Positions 15,054-21,941 of a stretch of 21,941 nt of DNA are shown here, in pieces. The stretch is from an uncultured Ignavibacteriales bacterium. GTDB taxonomy: Bacteria; Bacteroidota; Ignavibacteria; Ignavibacteriales; Ignavibacteriaceae. Location of the stretch: the NCBI GenBank assembly GCA_903915485.1, contig CAIWTC010000497.1:1-21941 (forward strand), written 5' to 3'. The translations under genes and the position numbers were made by a program. The notes below the pieces were generated by a model. It made no database searches. It was not told the origin of the DNA and worked only from the letters and a program-made list of their open reading frames with translations. The first letter of the stretch is position 1, and each line of letters starts with the position of its first letter.

Positions 15054-16100
15054 CTAACCCTCCTTAACTTTCATAGCAATCAATATTTTATTAAACCAAA
15101 GTGAACTCTTATCTGACATAAAGAATTCCAATAACAGAAGCAGAAATGCGGGTATCAATAAATAATAAAATTTATCATCATAATTTGTAATCATTTTGGT
15201 CCCATAGTCACTCTTCTCAATGTTATTCAAATCATTAAATATTAATTTTAATTCCTCGCCTACAGGGGAAGATAAATAATATTTTCCACCGCTTTCATCA
15301 GCTAATTTTTTAAGAATAGCTTGGTCAAGTTTTGTAAGTATGACGCTGCCGTTCCGGTCTTTTTTGTAATCCACTTGATTACCTGAGTTATCGTATACAG
15401 GAATCGGGGCTCCTGCAGGAGTTGCCATGCCAATCGCGTAGATTGCTATTCCTTTGGATTTAATTTCATTGAGCGATGCTTCTATATCACCCTCGTGGTC
15501 TTCGCCATCAGTGATAATTATTATAACTTTTTTGGTTTTTGTAGTATCATTAAAAGATTTTGTTGCCAGATTAAGCGCCGAAGCCAAAGCAGTACCGGGT
15601 TCAGGGACAGAATTGACATCCGTTGCCTCAAGGAATAAGTTTGCTGCTGAATAGTCAGAGGTCATGGGGAACTGAACATACGCTGCTCCGGCAAAAACTA
15701 CCAAGGCAACCCTATCTCCTTTTAACCCGTTAAGTAGTTGAGATATTTCCCTTTTAGCTAATTCTAACCTATTAGGTTTTAAGTCTTCAGCCTTCATACT
15801 TTTGGAAACATCAAGACATATTACTGCATCAATTCCTTTAAGTTTAACTTCCTCTATTCTTGTTCCAATCTGTGGATTCGCGATAGCAATTATTAAACAT
15901 GAAAGTACTATTAAAAGCAGTCCGACTTTAGTTCTCTCCTTGAAAAAACTTTTTTCTCCGATTAAATTTTTCAGTCCTTCCCCTTGAGCTATTTTAGCTA
16001 ATGTTTTTTTCTTCCAAATAAAAAGCAGAGTTAAAAACCCAGCCAAGACTGGAATAATAAAAAGCAGGTAAAGGTATTCTCTATGTGCAAACTGAATCAT
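15054..16100 (-). CDS. batB: BatB: membrane-anchored von Willebrand factor A protein
   Basis: The 348 residues carry two N-terminal membrane helices (about 8-29, 59-76), a vWA domain (about 90-285) and a C-terminal membrane helix (about 307-326), the standard BatA/BatB layout. The MIDAS metal site is intact: D97-V-S99-K-S101, Thr170 in the P-G-T-A loop and Asp198 in I-T-D-G-E-D. The domain faces the periplasm. BatA and BatB are thought to form a metal-dependent membrane complex with the other Bat proteins. The ATG lies 13 bases after batA with no clear Shine-Dalgarno box, suggesting dependence on upstream translation. Confidence 0.92.
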   Translation of the reverse strand: MIQFAHREYLYLLFIIPVLAGFLTLLFIWKKKTLAKIAQGEGLKNLIGEKSFFKERTKVGLLLIVLSCLIIAIANPQIGTRIEEVKLKGIDAVICLDVSKSMKAEDLKPNRLELAKREISQLLNGLKGDRVALVVFAGAAYVQFPMTSDYSAANLFLEATDVNSVPEPGTALASALNLATKSFNDTTKTKKVIIIITDGEDHEGDIEASLNEIKSKGIAIYAIGMATPAGAPIPVYDNSGNQVDYKKDRNGSVILTKLDQAILKKLADESGGKYYLSSPVGEELKLIFNDLNNIEKSDYGTKMITNYDDKFYYLLIPAFLLLLLEFFMSDKSSLWFNKILIAMKVKEG

Positions 16101-16113
16101 ATAAAATCAATCA

Positions 16114-17112
16114 TTATGGGAGTTTTCGTAAATAGAATTGAGAAAATAGAAGCTCCAACAATAGGAGTATTGCCGCTGCCATAGCCCATGGATAGAATAA
16201 TTCCTTTTTAGATTTATAAGTGGTTGATTCGATTTTTGTTCTTTCGAGACCGTCAATTTCTTTATATATTTCACTCAAGCGAGTGTTGCTTGTTGCTCTA
16301 TAATATTTACCGCCTGTTTCATCAGCAATTTTATTAAGCAGTGCCTCGTCGATTTCAACTTTCATCTTTTGATATGAAATACCAAAAGGAGTTTGAACTG
16401 GATATGGGGCTTCTCCCATTGTACCAATGCCGATTGTGTAAACTCTTATACCATAAGTTTTAGCCAACTCTGAAGCTGTTTGCGGGTCAATTTCTCCGGC
16501 ATTATTAACTCCGTCTGTGAGCAAAATAATAACTTTAGATTTAACTTTGCTGTCTTTTAAACGATTTATACTATTCGCCAATGCATTTCCGATTGCAGTA
16601 CCGTCTTCAATCATTCCATTACTGACATCCATCAATAAATCTGTGAGTACATGATAATCAACAGTCAATGGACATTGCGTGAAAGCCTCTTTGGAAAAAA
16701 CAACTAAACCAATTCTATCATTGCGGCGACCTTCAATAAACTGCTTTGTTAAATCCTTTGCTGCTTCAATTCTATTCGGCTTAAAATCGGCCGCGAGCAT
16801 ACTTCCGGAAATATCCAATGCCATAGCAATATCAATACCTTCAGTATAAATATTTTCATCACTCCGGAAAGATTGAGGGCGCGCCAAAGCAATTGAGATA
16901 AGCAGCACTACCAAACATCGAAGAATCAGCGGGGCAGTAACAAGTTTTTCTTTCAATGATTTTGGCGTGTTTGCAATCAAGTCAAATCTCGAGAACAACA
17001 TTGAAGACGAGGAGTTTGTATTTCTTGACTTATGCCAAATCAGCATTACCGGAATTAATAATATCAATAACAGGGCATAAGGATACGCTATATAATATTC
17101 GTAGAGTTTCAT
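16114..17112 (-). CDS. batA: BatA: membrane-anchored von Willebrand factor A protein
   Basis: The 332 residues have helices at about 9-26, 62-77 and 310-326 around a vWA domain. MIDAS residues are D100-I-S102-G-S104, Thr172 in the D-G-T-A-I-G loop and Asp200 in L-L-T-D-G-V-N-N. The T-D-G-V-N-N and G-T-A-I-G-N-A-L signatures and gene order (before batB) identify BatA. It is a paralogue of the following gene. Four bases (ATGA) overlap the upstream gene. It probably pairs with BatB as a metal-dependent adhesion-like complex in the inner membrane; the ligand is not known. Confidence 0.92.
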   Translation of the reverse strand: MKLYEYYIAYPYALLLILLIPVMLIWHKSRNTNSSSSMLFSRFDLIANTPKSLKEKLVTAPLILRCLVVLLISIALARPQSFRSDENIYTEGIDIAMALDISGSMLAADFKPNRIEAAKDLTKQFIEGRRNDRIGLVVFSKEAFTQCPLTVDYHVLTDLLMDVSNGMIEDGTAIGNALANSINRLKDSKVKSKVIILLTDGVNNAGEIDPQTASELAKTYGIRVYTIGIGTMGEAPYPVQTPFGISYQKMKVEIDEALLNKIADETGGKYYRATSNTRLSEIYKEIDGLERTKIESTTYKSKKELFYPWAMAAAILLLLELLFSQFYLRKLP

Positions 17113-18050
17113 GATTTGCTTTCTTCCACCCTCTCCCTGCTTTTTGAACTCTCAACAATCATGGATGCTACTTCAATCATTCTTGAATTTGTTTCCAATG
17201 AAGGGATATGCTTTGCGAACTTAACCATATCTGCCAAAGCGAAAAACTCATCAACAAGGTGACACACATCGGGGTTGACACCTCTGACAGACAACTCTGC
17301 GATAGTCTCATTCGATGTAAGTTTTAAGGCTATTATCCCGAACTGCCGTTCAAAATAAATTCTGATAATTTCAGTTATTTCAGTGTGGTATTCTTTAATT
17401 TTTCCTTTTTGCCATAACTGTTTGGCATCCAATTCTTTAATTCTTTTATACGCCTCCTCGGATGCGGTCAGGGCTTTTACCTTTACCGGAACGGGCTTTG
17501 CGTAATATTTACGATATATGAAATAAGCAACTGCCCCAAGAACCAATATCAAAACAATTACCCAGATATACCAGTTCTTCTTAACTTTTTCAATTACAGT
17601 TTCTACTTTTTCAGAAAGAGGACTCTTGACATCTTTTATTTCTGCGGTAGTATCAACAGCAAGTCTGGAGACTTTCAAATCGATTGAATTTGAAATTGCA
17701 TATCGCGCTACTGAGTCACCTGCGATTTGATATGGTATAGAAAAAGATTTAGAATAATTATTCACGGAATCATATACCGAAATATCATATGAATAAACTT
17801 CCTTTACGGAACCGTCTTTCTGTGCCAATGTCCTGGTTGTGTCCTGATTTATCACCTCGAATGGAGTCAATGAATCAGTTATGTCCGGGAACATAATACG
17901 GGTGGTCTGCGAATGTGAAATTTCAAATTTTAATTTTATTAAATCGCCAATTCGATAATGTGCAGAGTCAGTCGATACTTGAACCTTTACATCCTGTCCG
18001 AATAATGAAAAGCATAGTAATAAAGAAAGGAATAGTAATTTTCTTACCAT
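17109..18050 (-). CDS. Bat-operon membrane protein, BatD-like/DUF4381-like
   Basis: The 313-residue protein has a signal peptide (about 1-19), a beta-rich Ig-like periplasmic domain (about 20-128), a membrane helix at 160-178 and an alpha-helical cytosolic domain (about 190-300). The last contains Y-x-R-I-K-E-L-D-A-K-Q-L-W-Q-K-G-K and a E-Y-H-T-E-I-T-E-I-I-R-I-Y-F-E-R-Q-F-G segment, known from the small membrane protein that sits between DUF58 and batA in many Bat operons. Function is unknown; the layout suggests a smaller cousin of BatD that links periplasm and cytosol. It overlaps the DUF58 gene by 7 bases and batA by 4, with an AGAGG box 8 bases before the ATG. Confidence 0.82.
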   Translation of the reverse strand: MVRKLLFLSLLLCFSLFGQDVKVQVSTDSAHYRIGDLIKLKFEISHSQTTRIMFPDITDSLTPFEVINQDTTRTLAQKDGSVKEVYSYDISVYDSVNNYSKSFSIPYQIAGDSVARYAISNSIDLKVSRLAVDTTAEIKDVKSPLSEKVETVIEKVKKNWYIWVIVLILVLGAVAYFIYRKYYAKPVPVKVKALTASEEAYKRIKELDAKQLWQKGKIKEYHTEITEIIRIYFERQFGIIALKLTSNETIAELSVRGVNPDVCHLVDEFFALADMVKFAKHIPSLETNSRMIEVASMIVESSKSRERVEESKS

Positions 18051-18934
18051 CGCTTAGCCCTCTGCTTAAAGAACCTGACTAATGGTTTGAGATATGCAAA
18101 TTCATCAGTTAGGTCAGGAGTTGTGAGCCAAACACCGTCAGAGTTGCTAGATGAAAAGACCCTTTGAAGTCCCTTCACTTTTAAGGAGGCAGCGTAGTTA
18201 AAACTTTTCTGAAAAACATAATCGGAAACATCCAGGAATCGCTGCTCTCCCGTTTCGGGATTTCTGAATTGGATTAGTCCAGCCTTTGGGAAGTTATGCT
18301 CCATTTCATCATTGACTACAATATTAATCAAATCATGTTTGCGGGAAACAACTTTTAAGATTTGTTCAAACCCTTCATCGATAAAATCTGAAATTAAAAA
18401 TACAATGCTCTTTCTCTTTACAGCGGAGTTAAAGTATTCAAGTGCTTGTTTGATATTTGTTTTTTTATTCTCAGGACGGAAGTCTAAAATATCTCGAATA
18501 ATTCTCAAGACATGAGTTTTCTTTTTTCTTGGAGGAATGAACATCTCAATTTTGTCAGTAAAAAGAATGCAACCAACTTTGTCATTATTCTTCAATGCTG
18601 AGAAAGCAATAATCGCGCTTAGTTCCGCCGCAATATCCATTTTAGATTTTGCCTTAGTTCCAAACTCCTGTGAACCGCTCATATCAACGAGCAGGATAAC
18701 CGTGAGTTCGCGCTCTTCCTCGAAGACTTTGACAAACGGATGCCCGAACCTTGCGGTAACATTCCAATCAATATTACGAATGTCATCGCCAAGTGTATAT
18801 TCACGAACCTCGGAGAACTCCATTCCTCTTCCCTTGAATACAGAATGATATTCTCCCGAGAATATTTGATTCACAAGTCCACGGGTTGCTATTTCAAGCT
18901 GATGAACTTTTTTCAGTAATTCTGAAGATCTCAT
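18044..18934 (-). CDS. DUF58 domain protein, cytosolic partner of MoxR
   Basis: The 296-residue soluble protein carries the DUF58 signature at 35-62: G-R-G-M-E-F-S-E-V-R-E-Y-T-x-G-D-D-x-R-x-I-D-W-N-x-T-A-R. A vWA-like fold follows with D84-M-S86-G-S88 (MIDAS-like) and L-I-S-D-F later, although the metal site is less complete than in BatA and BatB. DUF58 proteins are nearly always encoded beside moxR and are thought to be MoxR partners or substrates. Here moxR lies 8 bases upstream. No signal peptide or membrane segment is seen. Confidence 0.9.
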   Translation of the reverse strand: MRSSELLKKVHQLEIATRGLVNQIFSGEYHSVFKGRGMEFSEVREYTLGDDIRNIDWNVTARFGHPFVKVFEEERELTVILLVDMSGSQEFGTKAKSKMDIAAELSAIIAFSALKNNDKVGCILFTDKIEMFIPPRKKKTHVLRIIRDILDFRPENKKTNIKQALEYFNSAVKRKSIVFLISDFIDEGFEQILKVVSRKHDLINIVVNDEMEHNFPKAGLIQFRNPETGEQRFLDVSDYVFQKSFNYAASLKVKGLQRVFSSSNSDGVWLTTPDLTDEFAYLKPLVRFFKQRAKRW

Positions 18935-18942
18935 TTTATCTT

Positions 18943-19926
18943 TTAGGGTGATTCAATAGTGTTTAAGATGTCCTGAATGATGTGCTCAGATGTTTTCTCT
19001 TCTGCTTCAGCCTCGTAGGTTGGAGCAATACGATGTCTTAAAATATCAAAGGCAAGTACTCTTACATCTTCAGGGATTACATATCCTCTTCTGCGAATAA
19101 AAGCAAGTGCTCTTACACCCATGCCTAAACTTATGGTAGCACGGGGAGAAGCACCGTATGCAATCAACTGCTCTAAATGCCCAAGTCCGTACTTTGCAGG
19201 CTCTCTGGATGCCAAAACAATATTAAGTATATACTGCTCGATTTTTTCATCCATGTAAACTTCTTTAACCAACTGACGGCCTTTCATGATATCCTGTATG
19301 GAAATCACTTGGTTGATACTTCCTTCAGTAGGGTTCAAGTTTTGGCGCATTATTTTCAGTTCCTCGTCACGGGTAGGATAAGAAATTTTTACTTTAAGCA
19401 TAAACCTATCTACTTGAGCTTCCGGCAGCGGATAAGTTCCTTCTTGCTCAATAGGGTTCTGAGTAGCCATAACTAAAAATGGTTCGTCGAGGAAAAATGT
19501 CTGGTCACCGATTGTGACTTGTCTTTCCTGCATTGATTCAAGCAGTGCGCTTTGCACTTTTGCAGGGGCGCGGTTAATTTCATCTGCTAAAATAAAATTC
19601 GAAAAGATAGGACCCTTCCTTATATGGAATGCTCCATCTTTCTGATTGTAAATTTGAGTTCCTATTAAATCTGCCGGAAGCAAATCAGGAGTAAATTGAA
19701 TTCTTTGAAATTTCGCCTTCATTGTTTGAGCCAATGATTTTATGGCAAGTGTTTTAGCTAATCCCGGCACTCCTTCCAACAGAACATGTCCGTTACAAAG
19801 AAGTCCAATTGCAAGTCGCTCGAGCATGACCTTCTGTCCCACAATCTGCTTACCGATTTCGCTGAACATCAAATCAATGAACGCACTCTCTTGCTGTATC
19901 TTTTCATTTAGTGTGCTGATATCCAC
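18943..19926 (-). CDS. moxR: MoxR-family AAA+ ATPase
   Basis: The 327 residues are a typical MoxR protein. Walker A reads G-V-P-G-L-A-K-T at 52-59, Walker B I-L-A-D-E-I-N at 112-118, sensor 1 is at A-T-Q-N-P at 154-158, followed by E-G-T-Y-P-L-P-E-A-Q-x-D-R-F with the arginine finger region, and a S-P-R-A-T sensor 2 segment. MoxR ATPases are chaperone-like factors that use ATP to assist assembly or metal insertion of partner proteins, usually vWA proteins encoded nearby, as here. It is the first gene of the Bat operon. The start is GTG with a GAGGA box 6 bases upstream. No promoter can be assigned with certainty. Confidence 0.95.
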   Translation of the reverse strand: MDISTLNEKIQQESAFIDLMFSEIGKQIVGQKVMLERLAIGLLCNGHVLLEGVPGLAKTLAIKSLAQTMKAKFQRIQFTPDLLPADLIGTQIYNQKDGAFHIRKGPIFSNFILADEINRAPAKVQSALLESMQERQVTIGDQTFFLDEPFLVMATQNPIEQEGTYPLPEAQVDRFMLKVKISYPTRDEELKIMRQNLNPTEGSINQVISIQDIMKGRQLVKEVYMDEKIEQYILNIVLASREPAKYGLGHLEQLIAYGASPRATISLGMGVRALAFIRRRGYVIPEDVRVLAFDILRHRIAPTYEAEAEEKTSEHIIQDILNTIESP

Positions 19927-19937
19927 TTATTTTCCTC
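19924..19937 (-). promoter_or_regulatory. moxR: Ribosome binding site and GTG start of moxR
   Basis: On the minus strand GAGGA (plus 19933-19937) lies 6 bases before GTG (plus 19924-19926). It supports the GTG start over later ATG codons. Confidence 0.6.
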
Positions 19938-20222
19938 AATTAATTTTTAACTAATATTTTTTTTAGACGCAAAACTTTTATAAAAAGTTGCGGAGAATTT
20001 GTTGAATAAATAAAATTTTTCTGTGCTGATTCGATTACTTATTATTGGAATTGAGACTATTAAATCCCTTTGTGGTTTCTTCTGCACAAGAGAATTATTT
20101 GATTGCAGAAAGTAATCAAATCTATAAATTGATTTCGACTCAAACCATATCTATTATGGAACTTTTTGAAATATGCAGATAGAAAGTCAACAAGTCTGCA
20201 CTATATTCTAAAATGCAAATCT
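19927..20222 (-). promoter_or_regulatory. Intergenic leader region upstream of moxR, with hairpins
   Basis: No gene is seen in these 296 bases. ATTTGATT (20097-20104) and AATCAAAT (20114-20121) form a perfect 8-bp hairpin. GATTACTT (20033-20040) is a perfect inverse of AAGTAATC (20110-20117), sharing bases with the first hairpin. Near 19969-19991 lies a hairpin of 7 bp (AACTTTT/AAAAGTT, loop of 3) with a bulged GC extension. On the minus strand a TAGATTTG (plus 20117-20124) resembles the Bacteroidota -7 element TAnnTTTG, with TTTG only 16 bases upstream; this spacing is short for that consensus, so it is only a candidate. A weak 6-bp stem (20174-20179 with 20195-20200) lies after gmhA without a T tract. 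Confidence 0.4.
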
Positions 20223-20828
20223 CTATTTGTTACCGTAAAGTTCTACTTCAACCAGCTCACAAATAATATGTGCAGCGGTGATATGACCTTCTTGAATCCT
20301 CTGAGTATTGCCTGAAGGAATAACCACAGGAACATCTGCCTCAGCTAATATCTTCCCGCCTGTTCCGCCAAGAAATGCAACAACTTTCATCTGCTTTGAT
20401 TTTGCCATTGCGATTGCCTTGATAACATTAGGCGAGTTTCCTGAAGTTGAAATTGCAAGCAGAACATCTCCCGCGTTTCCAAGTCCTTCGACATTACGGG
20501 CAAAAACATTTTCATAACCTATATCATTTCCACCGGCAGTTAAATTAGAAGAGTCTGTTGTAAGCGCAATAGCAGGCAAGGCCGGTCTTTGAATGTTATG
20601 ACTTAATCTTATCATAAATTCGGCAGCAATATGCTGGCAGTCCGCCGCGCTTCCTCCATTACCACATAGAAGAAGTTTGTGTCCGCTTTTGTATGAATCC
20701 GTAATAATCTTTGCTGCTTCAAGAATACTGTCCTTGCAAGCGGTTTTCATTTTCAATTTTGTTTCTGCGCTTTCATCAAGTGAAAGATTTAAAAATTCAA
20801 TTTTGTCCATAAATATTTCTGTTATCAT
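20223..20828 (-). CDS. gmhA: Phosphoheptose isomerase (sedoheptulose 7-phosphate isomerase)
   Basis: GmhA turns sedoheptulose 7-phosphate into D-glycero-D-manno-heptose 7-phosphate, the first step to ADP-heptose for LPS core and glycoproteins. The SIS-domain sequence has the family motifs: C-G-N-G-G-S-A-A-D-C-Q-H-I-A-A-E-F at 55-71 (zinc/catalytic His66 and Glu70), L-T-T-D-S-S-N-L-T-A at 89-98, S-T-S-G-N-S-P-N at 127-134 and R-I-Q-E-G-H-I-x-x-A-H at 177-187. The usual length is about 190-200, so 201 residues fits, and a start at the internal ATG of residue 7 is also possible; neither has a clear Shine-Dalgarno box. The first ATG overlaps the upstream stop by 4 bases, which favours it. The GT9 gene at 8161 may use its pathway product. 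Confidence 0.94.
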   Translation of the reverse strand: MITEIFMDKIEFLNLSLDESAETKLKMKTACKDSILEAAKIITDSYKSGHKLLLCGNGGSAADCQHIAAEFMIRLSHNIQRPALPAIALTTDSSNLTAGGNDIGYENVFARNVEGLGNAGDVLLAISTSGNSPNVIKAIAMAKSKQMKVVAFLGGTGGKILAEADVPVVIPSGNTQRIQEGHITAAHIICELVEVELYGNK

Positions 20829-21574
20829 TTTGATTTATAATGAATCGCTGAAGAAAATTCCTTAAGCAGTTTCCAATTTTCTGATTGCTCGAAATAATTC
20901 CCGGTAACAATAATCTTTGCTCCTGCTTCCACCATTTTAGCAGCCGTTTCAGGAGTTTTTATTCCGCCGCCGGCAATTACAGGGACAGCACATGCTTTAG
21001 ATACCGCAGTAATCATTTCAAAAGGAACATGCTCTTTAGCCCCGCTTCCTGCCTCAAGATAAATAAGCTTCATTCCCAGATATTCCCCCGCCAATGCTGT
21101 TGCGACTGCAATTTCAGGTTTTTCTCTTGGGATAGGCTGACTTCCGCTGATATATTCTGCAGTAGTTCTTTTTGATGATTCTATCAGCATATATCCTGTT
21201 GCCACAGGTTCAATTTTCATTTGCCTGATTATCGGGGACGCAATGACATGCTTCCCTATCAAATGCTCAGCATTTCTGCCGCTAATTAGCGAAATAAACA
21301 GAACGGCATCCGCTTTAGCTGAAAGCTGATTTACACTTCCGGGGAATAATACGCAGGGAAGAGTTGAATGTTTCTTTATCAGTTCAAGACAGTTGTCCAA
21401 ATTGCCATTAATAAGCAGACTACCGCCAACGAGCAATGCATCAACTTTTGCTTCGCTACAATGCCGCAGAAAAACTTCAGCGTTTTCTTCTGAAAATTTA
21501 TCCGGGTCAATCAAGACGAGATACGCCGCGCCCTGCTGTTCAATTTTATCTATTAGATAGTTGTATACTGTCAT
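20825..21574 (-). CDS. Geranylgeranylglyceryl phosphate synthase (GGGPS, group II PcrB/GGGPS family)
   Basis: The family joins sn-glycerol 1-phosphate with a polyprenyl diphosphate, the first ether-bond step of archaeal lipids; bacterial homologues occur in Bacteroidota, Chlorobi and related groups. The 249-residue TIM-barrel protein shows L-I-D-P-D-K (21-26), V-G-G-S (49-52), L-F-P-G-S (76-80), a long central loop, Y-L-E-A-G-S-G-A (172-179) for the prenyl/phosphate side, A-G-G-G-I (201-205) and V-T-G-N (223-226). The length and motif spacing suggest group II, the bacterial/thaumarchaeal branch. It is the first gene of a two-gene operon with gmhA (overlap of 4 bases). Prenyl chain length cannot be read. 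Confidence 0.9.
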   Translation of the reverse strand: MTVYNYLIDKIEQQGAAYLVLIDPDKFSEENAEVFLRHCSEAKVDALLVGGSLLINGNLDNCLELIKKHSTLPCVLFPGSVNQLSAKADAVLFISLISGRNAEHLIGKHVIASPIIRQMKIEPVATGYMLIESSKRTTAEYISGSQPIPREKPEIAVATALAGEYLGMKLIYLEAGSGAKEHVPFEMITAVSKACAVPVIAGGGIKTPETAAKMVEAGAKIIVTGNYFEQSENWKLLKEFSSAIHYKSK

Positions 21575-21877
21575 TTATTTGAAAGATTAAACCTTAAATA
21601 TATTCAATTTGTGCTTAAAAAAAAACGATTGTCCATAAAACAAAACAAAAATCGGCTAGCAATTTTTGATGTTTTTCGAAACCTACGGACATTAGACTCC
21701 GATAGCCCCTAAATATTTAATTTCCCCGGATTTTTGTTTATTCTAAGAACCAAAATAATGTTTTGATTTATTATCTTTTGTAGATAATTTACATTCGTGA
21801 TGCTGTTAAATTAGACAAGTTCGATTTTGCATTATTTAAGATATGACCAAACCATTTTGTAACACCTAAAAGAGTAT
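21575..21877. other. Divergent intergenic region with hairpins
   Basis: These 303 bases lie between the GGGPS start and a response-regulator start and hold no gene that I can support. CGGA (21686-21689) and TCCG (21698-21701) form a hairpin extended by CTA/TAG with one bulged base. The flanks at 21651-21658 (ATCGGCTA) can pair either with CCGAT (21699-21703) or with TAGCC (21703-21707), so several folds compete. A palindrome TAAATATTTA lies at 21710-21719. No known riboswitch core was recognised. The GGGPS start has no clear promoter or Shine-Dalgarno box. Confidence 0.4.
21812..21840 (+). promoter_or_regulatory. Candidate sigma-70-like promoter of the response-regulator gene
   Basis: TAGACA (21812-21817, five of six matches to TTGACA) is 17 bases from TTTAAG (21835-21840, four of six matches to TATAAT). 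Transcription would start about 30 bases before the ATG. This is a pattern match and not proof. Confidence 0.35.
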
Positions 21878-21941
21878 ATGAGCGAACAATTTACTATTCT
21901 TGTTATTGATGACGATAAGACCACCCGGCTTTTCCTGAAAC
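21878..21941 (+). CDS. Response regulator receiver domain protein, 3' end outside the window
   Basis: Only the first 21 codons are seen. They read M-S-E-Q-F-T-I-L-V-I-D-D-D-K-T-T-R-x-F-L, the start of a CheY-like receiver domain: a beta strand followed by the acidic D-D that helps hold magnesium, then the first helix. The phosphorylated aspartate and any output domain lie outside the window. AAAGAG (21869-21874) lies 3 bases before the ATG, which is unusually close. The gene is divergent from the GGGPS operon. Two-component signalling is the likely role. Confidence 0.8.
   Translation, partial: MSEQFTILVIDDDKTTRLFLK

Noticed and set aside
19177..19476. Antisense open frame opposite moxR
   Set aside because: The moxR frame is complete with all AAA+ motifs, and the antisense frame has no signature.
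19969..19991. The AACTTTT/AAAAGTT hairpin as a terminator of the gmhA operon or of moxR
   Set aside because: It lacks a downstream T tract in either direction and lies close to the moxR start, so it is recorded only as leader structure.
1..21941. A defence island, prophage or mobile element as the hidden system
   Set aside because: I found no integrase, transposase, restriction, toxin-antitoxin or phage genes, no inverted terminal repeats and no clear break in coding style along the window.

Overview
The window is 21.9 kb of AT-rich bacterial DNA, almost entirely protein-coding. I see no rRNA, tRNA, CRISPR array, insertion sequence or integrase. The gene set suggests a Gram-negative member of the FCB superphylum, near Ignavibacteria, Kapabacteria or other Bacteroidota relatives. 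The reasons are a giant secreted protein built from Kre9/KNH-like PNGGE modules, a complete Bat operon, a group II geranylgeranylglyceryl phosphate synthase, a folK gene next to a deoxynucleoside kinase, and clear Shine-Dalgarno sites with several TTG and GTG starts. The lineage is an inference from gene content; no marker gene is present to prove it.

Layout, plus strand. Positions 1-4719 hold the 3' part of a gene for a very long extracellular repeat protein, open at the left edge. It has 15 Ig-like modules after a partial one, then a distinct C-terminal domain. Positions 4753-10181 are a tightly packed eight-gene run with overlaps or gaps of at most 8 bases: pgeF (peptidoglycan-linked purine nucleoside/laccase-family enzyme), an EamA transporter, folB and folK (folate synthesis), a deoxynucleoside kinase, a small membrane protein, a family 9 glycosyltransferase and a Ppx/GppA phosphatase.

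Layout, minus strand. At 10213-11241 a membrane-anchored DUF218/SanA-like protein converges on the phosphatase gene. At 11375-11653 lies a small secreted YHS/TRASH-type metal-binding protein with a clear intrinsic terminator. Positions 11702-19926 are a complete Bat operon, transcribed in the order moxR, DUF58, a BatD/DUF4381-like membrane protein, batA, batB, batC, batD, batE. The AAA+ ATPase MoxR, the cytosolic DUF58 protein, two membrane-anchored von Willebrand A proteins and TPR/Ig-like periplasmic proteins are expected to act together at the inner membrane, probably in envelope protein maturation or stress tolerance. Upstream, at 20223-21574, a two-gene operon encodes GGGP synthase (sn-glycerol-1-phosphate ether lipid chemistry) and GmhA (ADP-heptose synthesis). 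At the right edge, from 21878, the first 21 codons of a response-regulator receiver domain run divergently.

Most genes are ordinary housekeeping or well-known envelope genes. The most striking structure is in the repeat protein: its modules alternate between two subtypes, giving a two-module period of exactly 191 residues (573 bases) that is kept across most of the array and broken by a few discrete events. I did not find a clearly new multi-gene system. The next best candidates for a second look are the moxR leader with two mutually exclusive inverted repeats, the DUF218 protein with five membrane segments, and the gene for a YHS protein just after batE.
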